Shown: positions 42,938 through 52,756 of the stretch, one piece after another | Layout of the letters: each line of letters begins with the position of its first letter | Position numbering within the stretch: the first letter of the stretch is position 1 | Assembly (NCBI GenBank): GCA_905233475.1 | Contig: CAJOEN010000004.1 | Span: forward strand, 16,407 to 80,406 | DNA length: 64,000 bases | Direction of reading: 5' to 3' | From: an uncultured Bacteroidales bacterium | Lineage (GTDB): Bacteria; Bacteroidota; Bacteroidia; Bacteroidales; P3 | The notes under the pieces: generated by a model | Told to the model about the DNA's origin: nothing | The model's input: the letters and a program-made list of their open reading frames with translations, nothing else | Database searches by the model: none | Program-made: the position numbers and the translations under genes

Positions 42938-45196
42938 ATGTCGCAAAACAAAGGAAAAAAGGCAAAAAGCAAACCTACAATCCGATATTCCCGCCTGTGG
43001 TGGGGCTTTGCAGGATTGTGGCTGTGCATTTTCATATTCTTCATATCCCTATCTATGGGATGTTTAGGCTTCATGCCCTCTTTCGAAGAACTGGAAAATC
43101 CACAAAGCAACCTTGCCAGCGAGGTAATCTCCGCCGACGGCGAAATACTTGGTTTCATCGGTGTGGAAAACCGTTCCAACGTAGCTTTCGACGAAATTTC
43201 GCCCAACGTCATCAACGCACTTATAGCCACCGAGGACGTGCGTTTTTACGACCATTCGGGTATCGATATCCGAAGCCTCGGACGTGTGTTTGCCAAAACA
43301 ATAATCGGGCGTAGCAGCAGCTCCGGCGGCGGAAGCACCATCACGCAACAGTTGGCCAAAAACCTCTTTCCGCGCGAGAAAAAATCGAAACTCGGAATCA
43401 TCTATTCAAAATTCAAAGAATGGGTCGTGGCCGCAAAACTTGAACACAACTACTCTAAAAACGAGATACTTACCATGTACCTCAACACGGTGGATTTCGG
43501 TAGCAACGCCTTTGGCATTAAAACCGCCGCCAAGACTTTCTTCAACAGAGCCCCCAACGAACTCAAAATAGAGGAAGCCGCCGTACTTGTGGGATTGCTC
43601 AAGGCACCTTCGACCTACAATCCCAAACGCAACCCCGAAAACGCCCTACATCGCCGCAACACAGTGCTTGCGCAGATGCTAAAATACGATTATCTATCGC
43701 AAGCCGAGTACGACAGTCTTTCGGCGATACCGATAAACATGAGCAACTACTCGCCACAGACCCACGACGAGGGAAACGCCACTTATTTCCGCGAGTATGT
43801 GCGGGCATTCATGAAAGACTGGTGCAAAAGCCATAAAAAACCCGACGGCGGTTACTACGACGTACACAAGGACGGACTGCGCATATACACCACCATCGAC
43901 TCTCGTATGCAACGCTATGCGGAACAGGCTGTGGCCGAACACATGGGCAACGAGATTCAACCAGCATTTTTCAAAGAACTGAGCCGTCGCAAAAACCATT
44001 CCCCTTTTGTAAAAGTAACTCAGAAACAGATAGATGCATACCTCACCAGCGCCATGCGCAGTAGCGAACGCTACAGAAACATGCGAGATGAAGGCATGAG
44101 CGAAACCGAGATTCGCAAGGCTTTCAACGAAAAAGTGAAAATGCATATATTTACATGGAAAGGCACAAAAGACACTCTTATGAGCCCGTGGGACTCGCTG
44201 CTGTATTACAAGTCGTTCCTCAATGCCGGACTGATGTCGGTGGAACCCGGCACAGGCCATGTAAAAGCCTATGTGGGTGGCATAAACTACCGTTATTTCA
44301 AATACGACAACGTAATGCAAAGCCGACGACAGATAGGCTCCACCTTCAAGCCCTTTGTTTACACCTGCGCCATGATGAACGGACTTTCGCCATGCTCTCA
44401 GGTTCCCAACTCTGAGGTCTGTTTCGAGAACGCCGACGGTACCGACTGGTGTCCCAAAAACTCCACCGACGCCCGCAAAGACGAGATGGTAACACTGAAA
44501 TGGGCTTTGGCAAACTCCGTAAACTACGTGTCGGCATACCTTATGAAATACCACACTTCGCCGGAAGAGGTGATAACTCTTGTCCGCAAAATGGGCATAA
44601 AGAGCGACATACCCGCAGTACCGGCTATCTGTCTCGGCACCCCCGACCTCACCGTGGCCGAAATGGTTGGAGCCATGGCCACATTCCCCAACCACGGCGA
44701 ATACGTGGAACCTATCTTCATCACTCGTATCGAGGACAACAAGGGCATGGTGCTTGCCACCTTCACCCCCGAACGCAACGAGGCTATCGACGCACAAACA
44801 GCATACCTCACAGTGGAACTGATGAAAGGCGTGGTGGACGGCGGTACCGGCGGCAGACTGCGTTACAAATACGGCATAACCACCCCGGTGGCCGGAAAAA
44901 CAGGTACCACACAGAACAATTCCGACGCTTGGTTTATAGGTATGACACCGAAACTCGTAACCGGCGTGTGGATTGGCGGCGAAATGCGCTCCATACACTT
45001 CAACAACATGACCTACGGTCAGGGTGCTGCCGCCGCATTGCCAATCTGGGGTATCTATATGAAAAAGATTTATGATAATCCCAACATAAATTTGTACAAA
45101 GGCAATTTCGACCGACCCGCCCACCTCAATGTCGAGATGGATTGCAGCAAATACCAACAGGAAATACAACAAGAGGAATATGAGTATAATTTTTAA
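42938..45196 (+). CDS. Bifunctional penicillin-binding protein 1A
   Basis: 752 residues from the ATG at 42938 (an earlier ATG at 42911 would overlap gldH). Cytoplasmic basic tail, one membrane helix, then glycosyltransferase family 51: EDVRFYDHSGID, GGSTITQQLAKNLF, KNEILTMYLN. The transpeptidase follows with STFK (in GSTFKPFVY), SVN (ANSVNYV) and KTGTT. It polymerises and cross-links peptidoglycan. Full length, all catalytic residues present. Last gene of the holB cluster. Confidence 0.94.
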   Translation: MSQNKGKKAKSKPTIRYSRLWWGFAGLWLCIFIFFISLSMGCLGFMPSFEELENPQSNLASEVISADGEILGFIGVENRSNVAFDEISPNVINALIATEDVRFYDHSGIDIRSLGRVFAKTIIGRSSSSGGGSTITQQLAKNLFPREKKSKLGIIYSKFKEWVVAAKLEHNYSKNEILTMYLNTVDFGSNAFGIKTAAKTFFNRAPNELKIEEAAVLVGLLKAPSTYNPKRNPENALHRRNTVLAQMLKYDYLSQAEYDSLSAIPINMSNYSPQTHDEGNATYFREYVRAFMKDWCKSHKKPDGGYYDVHKDGLRIYTTIDSRMQRYAEQAVAEHMGNEIQPAFFKELSRRKNHSPFVKVTQKQIDAYLTSAMRSSERYRNMRDEGMSETEIRKAFNEKVKMHIFTWKGTKDTLMSPWDSLLYYKSFLNAGLMSVEPGTGHVKAYVGGINYRYFKYDNVMQSRRQIGSTFKPFVYTCAMMNGLSPCSQVPNSEVCFENADGTDWCPKNSTDARKDEMVTLKWALANSVNYVSAYLMKYHTSPEEVITLVRKMGIKSDIPAVPAICLGTPDLTVAEMVGAMATFPNHGEYVEPIFITRIEDNKGMVLATFTPERNEAIDAQTAYLTVELMKGVVDGGTGGRLRYKYGITTPVAGKTGTTQNNSDAWFIGMTPKLVTGVWIGGEMRSIHFNNMTYGQGAAAALPIWGIYMKKIYDNPNINLYKGNFDRPAHLNVEMDCSKYQQEIQQEEYEYNF

Positions 45197-45274
45197 TTTG
45201 TTGAATTGTTAAATATTGAATCGTTGCGAATAAAAAAGCTCTGAACTCTTAATTATTAACTCTTAACTAAAAAA

Positions 45275-47062
45275 ATGAACAATATACGTAATTTCTGCAT
45301 AATAGCCCACATAGACCACGGCAAAAGCACCTTGGCCGACCGTTTGCTCGAAGTTACCCAAACCGTATCGCAACGCGACATGGAAGACCAAGTGCTCGAC
45401 GATATGGAACTTGAGAAAGAACGTGGCATAACCATCAAAAGCCATGCCATACAGATGGAATATGTGCGCGACGGACAGAAATACCTCCTCAACCTTATCG
45501 ACACTCCGGGCCACGTGGACTTCTCCTACGAAGTGTCGCGTTCCATCGCCGCCTGCGAAGGCGCCCTGCTTGTGGTGGACGCCACGCAAGGAATTCAGGC
45601 CCAGACCATTTCCAACCTCTACCTCGCCCTCGACAACGACCTCGAAATTATACCCGTGCTCAACAAGATAGACCTCGACAACGCCATGGTTGAAGAGGTC
45701 TCCGACCAGATAGTGGAACTCATCGGATGCAGCCACGACGACATACTGCCCGCCAGCGCCAAAACCGGCTACGGCGTTGAAGCCATACTCGACGCAATTG
45801 TGGACCGCATTCCCGCACCCAAAGGCGACCCCGAGGCTCCACTGCAGGCTCTCATCTTCGACTCGGTGTTCAACTCGTTCCGGGGCATTGTGTCGTATTT
45901 CCGCATAATGAACGGCACACTGAAAACCAACGACTTCGTGAAATTCGTGAACACACAAAAAGAATACCACGCCGACGAGATTGGGGTGCTGAAACTGAAG
46001 ATGGAACCACGCAAACAGCTGTCGGCAGGCGATGTGGGGTACATCATCTCCGGCATCAAGACCTCCAAGGAAGTGCAGGTTGGCGACACTATCACCCACG
46101 TGCAACGCCCCTGCGACAAAGCCATCGAGGGTTTCGAAGCCGTGAAACCGATGGTGTTTGCCGGTGTGTACCCCGTGGACAGCGACGACTACGAGGAACT
46201 GCGCGCCAGCATCGAAAAACTACAGCTCAACGACGCCTCGCTCACCTTCGAGCCGGAGTCGTCGCTGGCGTTGGGATTCGGCTTCCGCTGCGGTTTTCTC
46301 GGACTGCTCCACATGGAAATAGTGCAGGAACGTCTTGAGCGTGAGTTCAATATGGACGTGATAACCACCGTGCCCAACGTGCAGTACAAGGCGCACCTCA
46401 CCAACGGCGACGTGATAGACGTTTACAACCCCTCCGGTCTGCCCGAGCCCAACTATATCGACTTTGTGGAAGAGCCCTACATCAAAGCACAGATAATCAC
46501 CAAAGCCGACTACATAGGAGCTATCATCAAGCTGTGCATCGACAAGCGCGGCATACTCAAAAACCAAGTATATCTCACCACCGACCGCATAGAGATAACT
46601 TTCGAATTACCTTTGGGCGAAGTGGTGTTCGATTTCTACGACAAGCTGAAAAGCATCAGCAAAGGCTACGCCTCGTTCGACTATTTCCAAAGCGGCTACC
46701 AACCTTCCAAGCTCGTAAAGCTGGAGATACTGCTCAACGGCGACCCCGTGGACGCCCTCTCGGCACTAACCCACGTGGACAACGCATACCCTCTGGGACG
46801 CCGCATGTGCGAGAAACTGAAAGACCTCATCCCCCGCCAGCAGTTCGACGTGGCTATACAGGCCGCCATCGGCAGCAAGATAATAGCGCGCGAAACGGTG
46901 AAAGCCGTGCGCAAGGACGTTACCGCAAAGTGTTACGGCGGCGACATCACGCGTAAGCGCAAACTGCTCGAAAAACAGAAAGAAGGCAAGAAACGTATGC
47001 GTCAGGTAGGCAACGTGGAAGTGCCGCAAAGCGCTTTCCTTGCAGTACTGAAATTAGACTAA
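45275..47062 (+). CDS. lepA: Elongation factor 4 (LepA)
   Basis: 595 residues. GTPase domain with [30 protein letters not shown] and NKIDL, then the LepA-specific C-terminal part ([33 protein letters not shown]). It promotes back-translocation or late 30S maturation. Separate from the upstream PBP gene by a 78-nt spacer of TTAACT-type filler sequence. Confidence 0.96.
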   Translation: MNNIRNFCIIAHIDHGKSTLADRLLEVTQTVSQRDMEDQVLDDMELEKERGITIKSHAIQMEYVRDGQKYLLNLIDTPGHVDFSYEVSRSIAACEGALLVVDATQGIQAQTISNLYLALDNDLEIIPVLNKIDLDNAMVEEVSDQIVELIGCSHDDILPASAKTGYGVEAILDAIVDRIPAPKGDPEAPLQALIFDSVFNSFRGIVSYFRIMNGTLKTNDFVKFVNTQKEYHADEIGVLKLKMEPRKQLSAGDVGYIISGIKTSKEVQVGDTITHVQRPCDKAIEGFEAVKPMVFAGVYPVDSDDYEELRASIEKLQLNDASLTFEPESSLALGFGFRCGFLGLLHMEIVQERLEREFNMDVITTVPNVQYKAHLTNGDVIDVYNPSGLPEPNYIDFVEEPYIKAQIITKADYIGAIIKLCIDKRGILKNQVYLTTDRIEITFELPLGEVVFDFYDKLKSISKGYASFDYFQSGYQPSKLVKLEILLNGDPVDALSALTHVDNAYPLGRRMCEKLKDLIPRQQFDVAIQAAIGSKIIARETVKAVRKDVTAKCYGGDITRKRKLLEKQKEGKKRMRQVGNVEVPQSAFLAVLKLD

Positions 47063-47112
47063 AAATAGTTTATAGTTTACAATCGATAGTTAATAATTAA
47101 AAACAAAAAAAT

Positions 47113-47643
47113 ATGGCAACAGCATTAATAGTAATTCTTTCGTCCACACTCTCCGCCGCCATAGTCGGTGCAGTGGCTTACCTTATTATCAAAAAGTTTG
47201 TGGAAAACGAGCAAAAGAAATCCCTTCTTGAACTCAAGAAAATCCAAGAGTCTGAAACTCTTAAAGTGGTGAATCCCATACGCTTGCAGGCTTACGAGCG
47301 TCTGGCTCTGTTTTTGGAACGCATATCGCCCAACAGCCTGATACTGCGTTGCTACCGGCCGGGCATGGACATAAAACTGCTTCAAGGCGTAATGACCAAA
47401 AACGTGCGCGACGAATTCGAACACAACCTCTCGCAACAGGTGTACGTTTCCACCGAGGCGTGGAGCCGCATCAAGGAGGCCAAGGAAGAGATGATAAACC
47501 TCATCAACTCCGCCGCCGTGCGTCTGCCCGAAGGCTCCGACCCCTTGAGCCTTGCCGGAGCAATTTTCGAAAATTCCGCTAAGCAGAATCCTCTCGACTC
47601 CGCTTTGGAATTCCTGAAAAAAGAACTTCAGAAAAACTTCTAA
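47113..47643 (+). CDS. Conserved Bacteroidetes membrane-anchored protein (176 aa)
   Basis: One N-terminal membrane helix (ALIVILSSTLSAAIVGAVAYLII), then a helical cytoplasmic domain with LQAYERLALFLERI, EFEHNLSQQVYVS and WSRIKEAKEEMINLI. The pattern matches a widespread uncharacterised Bacteroidetes family (DUF7935-like). It sits 50 nt downstream of lepA and 22 nt upstream of the DUF2147 gene, so the three may be co-transcribed. Function unknown. Confidence 0.78.
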   Translation: MATALIVILSSTLSAAIVGAVAYLIIKKFVENEQKKSLLELKKIQESETLKVVNPIRLQAYERLALFLERISPNSLILRCYRPGMDIKLLQGVMTKNVRDEFEHNLSQQVYVSTEAWSRIKEAKEEMINLINSAAVRLPEGSDPLSLAGAIFENSAKQNPLDSALEFLKKELQKNF

Positions 47644-47665
47644 GGCCACTTTTAACCATCTATAT

Positions 47666-48136
47666 ATGAAAAAGTTAGCACTCTGCATAATATGTCTTGC
47701 GACGGTCTTCACATCATTTTCCGTCAAGGCACAAAGCAAGGGCGATGCCATTGTGGGTGTGTATCTTATGAAAACTCCCGACACCGGCGACGAGTCGAAA
47801 GTGCAGATATACCGTGCCAAAAACGGCACCTACAGCGGCAAGGTGGTGTGGGTGAAAAATCCCAACAACCCCGACGGCACTCCGCGTCGTGACACCAAAA
47901 ATCCCGACCCCAAGCTGCGCGACCGCACTGCACAGAACCTGCTCGTGATGAAAAACCTGCGCTACGATGCCGACGACAACGAGTGGGTTGACGGCGACCT
48001 CTACAACCCCAACGAGGGCAAGTGGTTCAAAATCAAAATAAAAGGACTTAGCTCGGCAAACACTCTCAAAGTCCGCTACTACAAAGGCATACCGCTGCTC
48101 GGAATGGACGACGAATGGCAGAAGGTAAGCAAATAA
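47666..48136 (+). CDS. Secreted DUF2147 protein
   Basis: 156 residues. Signal peptide (MKKLALCIICLATVFTSFS), then a DUF2147 lipocalin-like barrel: GDAIVGVYLM, KVQIYRAKNGTYSGKVVW, GDLYNPNEGKWFKIKIK, LKVRYYKGIPLLG. Family members are exported; no activity is established. Probably shares a transcript with the upstream anchored protein. Confidence 0.85.
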   Translation: MKKLALCIICLATVFTSFSVKAQSKGDAIVGVYLMKTPDTGDESKVQIYRAKNGTYSGKVVWVKNPNNPDGTPRRDTKNPDPKLRDRTAQNLLVMKNLRYDADDNEWVDGDLYNPNEGKWFKIKIKGLSSANTLKVRYYKGIPLLGMDDEWQKVSK

Positions 48137-48155
48137 CACTCTAAAACGCAAAATC

Positions 48156-49829
48156 TTGAGCAACAGCAGGATAAAAAAAAGGAAAGCCGACCTCGCCAAC
48201 ATCCGCAACTCGCTGGTGATGATGTACCGTTGCGACCCCAAGCTATTTGTCAGCAAAATACTCATTACCGTGATACAGAGTGTATTGCCACTAATAAACC
48301 TATACATCCTCAAACTGCTCATAGATTTTGTAACACACTCCATAGCGAACAGCAATTTCCATACTGTAATGGCTATACGCTACGTGCTATATTTCTGCGG
48401 CATATTTATACTCACACGACTTATGACGCTTGCAGGCCGATTGGTAAACACCTTTTTAACGCAAAAACTTAGCGACTACATCAGCAACAGCCTGCACCTA
48501 AAATCCACCGAACTCGACCTTGCCTACTACGACAATTCGGAGTACCACGACACTTTCCATCGCGCACAGCAGGAAGCCTCGTACCGTCCCATGCAGTTTC
48601 TGAGCAGTTTCACCTCCATCATCGGTAGTGTCATCTCCCTTGCAGGAACGGTGGTGATACTCTCATCGTTCTCGTGGTTAGTCATTTTTGTAATGCTATT
48701 CGCCTGCCTGCCCGATTTCTTTGTCAAACTGTACAAATCGCGCAAACTGTACTACTGGAACAAGAACCACACGCAACTTTTCCGCTCGGCAAACTACCTA
48801 TCGGCACTGCTAACCAACCGCGCCTCTGCCAAGGAGATACGCACTTTCGGACTTGCCGGATATTTCAAAACCAAGTTCAACCGCTTGCGCAAAGTAATAC
48901 GTAATCAAGTAGTTAGGATAAACATGCGGCTCTCCATACTCGACATCTTAGCCATCGTTTTCGAAACAGTAGCACTGTTTTTCATCGTTATTATGCTGAT
49001 ACGAGGTACCGTAGGCGGAGCCATCACCATAGGCGGCTTTGTAATGCTTTTCGAGGCTTTCCGTCGCGGACAGTCGTATGTACAAAGCCTTATCATCGGA
49101 ATTTCAGGACTTTACGACAACAAACTGTTTATTCGCAACCTTTTCGAATTTCTGCAACTGAAACCAAACATCGTATCACCGGATAATCCAAAACCTTTCC
49201 CCAAAAAGATAATTCAAGGCATTGAGTTTAGAGATGTAACTTTCTCGTATCCTGATAGTTCCGCTCACGTTCTAAAAAATTTCAAACTCACTGCAACACC
49301 CAATTCTGTAACCACTTTGCGTGGCGAAAACGGATTTGGCAAAACCACACTTATAAAACTGCTATTCAGGCTATACGACTGCACCGAAGGCGGAATATAC
49401 ATCGACGGTACAGACATACGAGAATTCGATCTTTTTGAGTTACGAAAAAATATAAGTGTTGTGTTTCAGGATTTTATACGATACGATTTCTCCGTAAAAG
49501 AAAACATACAATTAGGTGAGATAGAAACACTTGATGATGAGCGAATTGCCAAATCGGCTTCGATAAGTTCCGCAGACGAATTTATAAGCCGTCTTCCGCA
49601 AGGCTACGACACCCGTTTGGGTAAATACTTCTCGAACAGCGAAGACCTTAGCATGGGACAGTGGCAGAAAGTCGCTTTGGCTCGCGCACTCTACTCGCAG
49701 GCCCCAATACTCGTTCTCGACGAGCCTACAAGTTGGATGGATGCCCGTTCCACACGCGAGTTCTACGACAAACTCAACGAAATAGCCCAAAACCGCATAG
49801 TGCTACTTGTTACCCATGATAATGGATAA
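48156..49829 (+). CDS. ABC transporter half-molecule, C-terminally short
   Basis: 557 residues from a TTG (48156); the first ATG would be 63 nt further in and remove only a basic tail. About 1-330 is a six-helix ABC exporter domain, then an NBD: RGENGFGKTTLIKLL, NISVVFQDF (Q-loop), DLSMGQWQKVALARAL, ILVLDEPTSWMD and the H-loop LVTHDNG, after which the gene stops. Relatives continue for some 40-50 residues, with the last strand and helices of the NBD. All nucleotide-contact motifs are there, but the end looks truncated. Substrate unknown. Confidence 0.8.
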   Translation: MSNSRIKKRKADLANIRNSLVMMYRCDPKLFVSKILITVIQSVLPLINLYILKLLIDFVTHSIANSNFHTVMAIRYVLYFCGIFILTRLMTLAGRLVNTFLTQKLSDYISNSLHLKSTELDLAYYDNSEYHDTFHRAQQEASYRPMQFLSSFTSIIGSVISLAGTVVILSSFSWLVIFVMLFACLPDFFVKLYKSRKLYYWNKNHTQLFRSANYLSALLTNRASAKEIRTFGLAGYFKTKFNRLRKVIRNQVVRINMRLSILDILAIVFETVALFFIVIMLIRGTVGGAITIGGFVMLFEAFRRGQSYVQSLIIGISGLYDNKLFIRNLFEFLQLKPNIVSPDNPKPFPKKIIQGIEFRDVTFSYPDSSAHVLKNFKLTATPNSVTTLRGENGFGKTTLIKLLFRLYDCTEGGIYIDGTDIREFDLFELRKNISVVFQDFIRYDFSVKENIQLGEIETLDDERIAKSASISSADEFISRLPQGYDTRLGKYFSNSEDLSMGQWQKVALARALYSQAPILVLDEPTSWMDARSTREFYDKLNEIAQNRIVLLVTHDNG

Positions 49830-49864
49830 TACACTATTTATCAAGTAATTACTATCTTTTTATA

Positions 49865-50458
49865 TCAATGTTTGTCCTTTAGGTTTCCAAACAAAGTAGT
49901 TTCAACGATTTCGCATATAATATGCCCTATCATAATGTGGCATTCCTGAATACGTGGGGTGTCGCACGAAGGCACATTGAGCAGTATATCCGAAAAATCC
50001 CTCATCTCCCCTCCTGTTTCGCCCGTAAGCGACACAATACCGACACCCATTTCTTTGGCTGTTCGGTATGCCTGCAGAATGTTTTTGGAGTTGCCAGATG
50101 TGGATAATCCCACAACCACGTCGCCACTTTTGGCTGTGCCGCGAAGCAGACGCGAGAATACATACTCGTAACCGTAGTCGTTGCCTACGGCAGTAAGGTA
50201 CGATGTGTTGCAGTGCAGAGCCTCAGCGTTTAGCGGCGGACGGTCGAAATAAAACCTGCCCGACAGCTCGGCAGCCAAATGCTGGGCATCGGCAGCACTG
50301 CCACCGTTACCGCAGAAATGCACCTTGCCGCCGTTTTGCAACGTAGTAATCATCATTTGGGCTGCAGTGTTGATACGTGCCAAAAAATTCTCGTCGGCAA
50401 GCACGGACTGCTTTACCTCAATGCTCTGTGCTATGGATTGTGTTATTCTATTGTTCAT
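49865..50458 (-). CDS. gmhA: Phosphoheptose isomerase (SIS domain)
   Basis: 197 residues. GNGGSAADAQHLAAELSGRF is the conserved active-site entry; VVGLSTSGNSKNI is the SIS phosphosugar-binding loop, and PRIQECHIMIGHIICEIVE is the typical C-terminal helix. It converts sedoheptulose 7-phosphate to D-glycero-D-manno-heptose 7-phosphate for the LPS core. Promoter box TATCTTTG on the minus strand at 50511-50518. Monocistronic by layout. Confidence 0.92.
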   Translation of the reverse strand: MNNRITQSIAQSIEVKQSVLADENFLARINTAAQMMITTLQNGGKVHFCGNGGSAADAQHLAAELSGRFYFDRPPLNAEALHCNTSYLTAVGNDYGYEYVFSRLLRGTAKSGDVVVGLSTSGNSKNILQAYRTAKEMGVGIVSLTGETGGEMRDFSDILLNVPSCDTPRIQECHIMIGHIICEIVETTLFGNLKDKH

Positions 50459-50605
50459 ATTTCATTTATTATCAGCGCTATAATAATATCTTTTTGCATT
50501 TACCCTTCTACAAAGATACTAAAAAATTAAAATAACCGGGCAACAATATCTTGCAAAAGTAAAATAGCGTATTTCAAAACAAAATCAATCACTTAAACAA
50601 GAATG

Positions 50606-51679
50606 CTATTTTTTCATATTTGTAATCGAAATTTGTTTTGCAACATTTTCCGCCAAAGTCATAAACGCATCCGATTCGGGAGTCGGGTCATCGCTGAAAA
50701 GGGTAACCGGACGACCGCTGTCGCCACCTTCGGCAATGCTCTGCACAAGAGGTATTTCGCCGAGCAACGGTATATTCATCTCTTCCGAAAGTTTGCGACA
50801 GCCCTCTTTGCCAAAAATGTAGTATTTGTTGTTCGGCAGCTCAGCAGGTGTAAAATAGGCCATATTTTCCACAAATCCCAGCACAGGAATGTTTATTTCG
50901 GGATTGCGGAACATTTCCACACCGCGTATCACGTCGGCCAACGCCACTTTTTGTGGAGTGCTTACAATTATTGCTCCCGTTACAGGAAGTGTTTGGGATA
51001 TAGTAAGTTGCACATCACCAGTTCCCGGAGGCATATCCACAACAAGGTAATCAATGTCGCCCCACCAAGTTTCGGCAAGTAGCTGTTTAAGAGCACTTGA
51101 AACCATTGGGCCACGCCACACCACAGCCTTGTCGGGATCCACCATAAAGCCCACAGACATCAGTTTGACGTTGTATTTGAAAAACGGCTTCATGTACATT
51201 TTTCCGTCGTGTTCCTCGCCAAGTATATCCTGACGCCTAATGTCGAACATAATAGGTATCGACGGACCATAAAAGTCGGCGTCCATAAGACCCACCTTGG
51301 CACCTGTTTTGGCAAGCGATACGGCCAAGTTCACCGCCACCGTGGATTTGCCGACACCGCCCTTGCCGGAGGCCACTACAATCACGTTTTTGATGGTGGG
51401 GAACATGGCGTTTTTGTCGGGTTTTGGCATAACACGGGCTGTGGTATTAACCACAACTTCAACGTCGGGACTGACGTATTGATGGATGGCTTCAACGCAG
51501 TCGTTGGACATTTTTGCACGCATGGGACAAGCCGGAGTGGTTAGCACAAGGTCGAAACTCACACGCTGGCCATCGATGGCAATGTTTTCTATCATTCCAA
51601 GCTGTACAAGGTTTTGTCCCAAATCTGGGTCATCGACATGCGACAACGCCATTTCTATCTGTGTTTTAGTTATTTGCAT
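50606..51679 (-). CDS. mrp: Mrp/ApbC-type Fe-S carrier ATPase
   Basis: 357 residues. N-terminal MIP18/DUF59 domain (about 1-85, DDPDLGQNLVQLGMIENIAI; CPMRAKM) and a ParA/MinD-type ATPase with VASGKGGVGKSTVAVNLA, MDADFYGPSIPIMF and VDMPPGTGDVQLTI. This combination is typical for Bacteroidetes Mrp proteins that assemble or carry Fe-S clusters. Promoter box TACATTTG on the minus strand at 51705-51712. Confidence 0.93.
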   Translation of the reverse strand: MQITKTQIEMALSHVDDPDLGQNLVQLGMIENIAIDGQRVSFDLVLTTPACPMRAKMSNDCVEAIHQYVSPDVEVVVNTTARVMPKPDKNAMFPTIKNVIVVASGKGGVGKSTVAVNLAVSLAKTGAKVGLMDADFYGPSIPIMFDIRRQDILGEEHDGKMYMKPFFKYNVKLMSVGFMVDPDKAVVWRGPMVSSALKQLLAETWWGDIDYLVVDMPPGTGDVQLTISQTLPVTGAIIVSTPQKVALADVIRGVEMFRNPEINIPVLGFVENMAYFTPAELPNNKYYIFGKEGCRKLSEEMNIPLLGEIPLVQSIAEGGDSGRPVTLFSDDPTPESDAFMTLAENVAKQISITNMKK

Positions 51680-52023
51680 TGGTATATATTTTTTTTGTGT
51701 TATGCAAATGTACGAATAAAAATCGGTTTTTTATTCAAAGCCGCAAAAATTGTTATGAAACACTGATACATAAAAATTATACTTTTGAACTGCAATCAAC
51801 AATATCTACAAGTTTTCTGCTGCTTGCGGATAGTATTTTACTGCAAAAATGCCTAAAGACAATCGTGCCTACGACTAAAAAATGGGCTGTTGCGGAGCTT
51901 TATTTATCTATGTAATATATTATTTAACAGCGTTTTACACAAAATAATAAAATAAAATTTTGCCGTAACGAAAAAAAAGTGTACTTTTGCAAACCCAAAA
52001 ACGAGAGAAAAGTTTTTCAAGAC
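51680..52023. other. AT-rich spacer with divergent promoters
   Basis: No gene. Contains the mrp promoter box (minus, 51705-51712) and, near the right end, GTGTACTTTTGC (about 51979-51990), the promoter of tRNA-Gln. Confidence 0.5.
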
Positions 52024-52094
52024 TGTCCTATGGTGTAACGGTAGCACATCTGACTCTGGATCAGCTTGTCTAGGTTCGAATCCTGGTAGGACAA
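52024..52094 (+). tRNA. tRNA-Gln (anticodon CUG)
   Basis: Acceptor TGTCCTA (52024-52030) pairs with TAGGACA (52087-52093), discriminator A at 52094, no encoded CCA. D arm TGGTGTAACGGTAGCAC; anticodon stem CTGA/TCAG with loop CTCTGGA and anticodon CTG (52056-52058), reading CAG; T arm GGTTCGAATCC. A T-rich stretch follows. Confidence 0.95.
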
Positions 52095-52260
52095 CAAAAC
52101 GCAACTATATATCAATTAGTTGCGTTTTTTATATCTCATTGTGGGCAATAAAGTTTAATTTTTTCGATCAGAATCAAATTGATTGAATATGTTAATTTTT
52201 TTATTTTTCATCATTTGCACTTCTTTTTTTAGTATCTTTGCAGTTGCAAACCCAAAATCC

Positions 52261-52593
52261 ATGACACTCTCGAAACAACAAAAAACAATGCTCCGGCAAT
52301 GCAAGTTTTTAAAGGATTACGACGATAATAAAATTATCCCAAATCATCCTTTGTGGCTTGGAGAATATCTTTGGGTAAAGGAAAAAGGAGAAATATCCGA
52401 CAAAAAGCACAACTACGCAAAAATGCAAGTATCAAAGGTTTCCGGGTTCGATTCTGTTCTTTTCGCTTTGAAAGTCTTTATTTTCGAAGCCTGCGAACAT
52501 ATTGCAATTCAACATTCGTTTCGAACCCCAAGCGATTCCGAAATTTTGGAATCTTTTGTAAGAAACATGCGCTTGTACACTGATTCAGAATAA
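52261..52593 (+). CDS. Small hypothetical protein (110 aa)
   Basis: Starts at the ATG at 52261 (MTLSKQQKTMLRQCKFLKDY). An upstream in-frame start at 52183 is rejected because the promoter TATCTTTG (near 52233-52240) lies between. The product is basic at the start and has no signal or membrane segment (GEYLWVKEKGEISDKKHNY; VLFALKVFIFEACEHIAIQH). I do not recognise a family. It stands alone between tRNA-Gln and hutI. Confidence 0.65.
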   Translation: MTLSKQQKTMLRQCKFLKDYDDNKIIPNHPLWLGEYLWVKEKGEISDKKHNYAKMQVSKVSGFDSVLFALKVFIFEACEHIAIQHSFRTPSDSEILESFVRNMRLYTDSE

Positions 52594-52756
52594 GATAAGC
52601 CATTTATTCCCTATAATATCCACTATTTTTCACATATAAACGGCAACAGAGATACTGACCTCCGGACATTTTGCCGTTTTTCAGCGCGTTTCTGTGCAAT
52701 ATTTCACTTTTTACAACGTTAAATAATATTGTAATTCAGAAAAAAATGTTGTAGAA

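Noticed and set aside
43694..45172. Long open frame antisense to the PBP1A gene
   Set aside because: Mirror of a long coding region with codon bias; the sense strand has all catalytic motifs of PBP1A.
52183..52260. Upstream start for the small protein behind tRNA-Gln
   Set aside because: The promoter box TATCTTTG lies within the extension.
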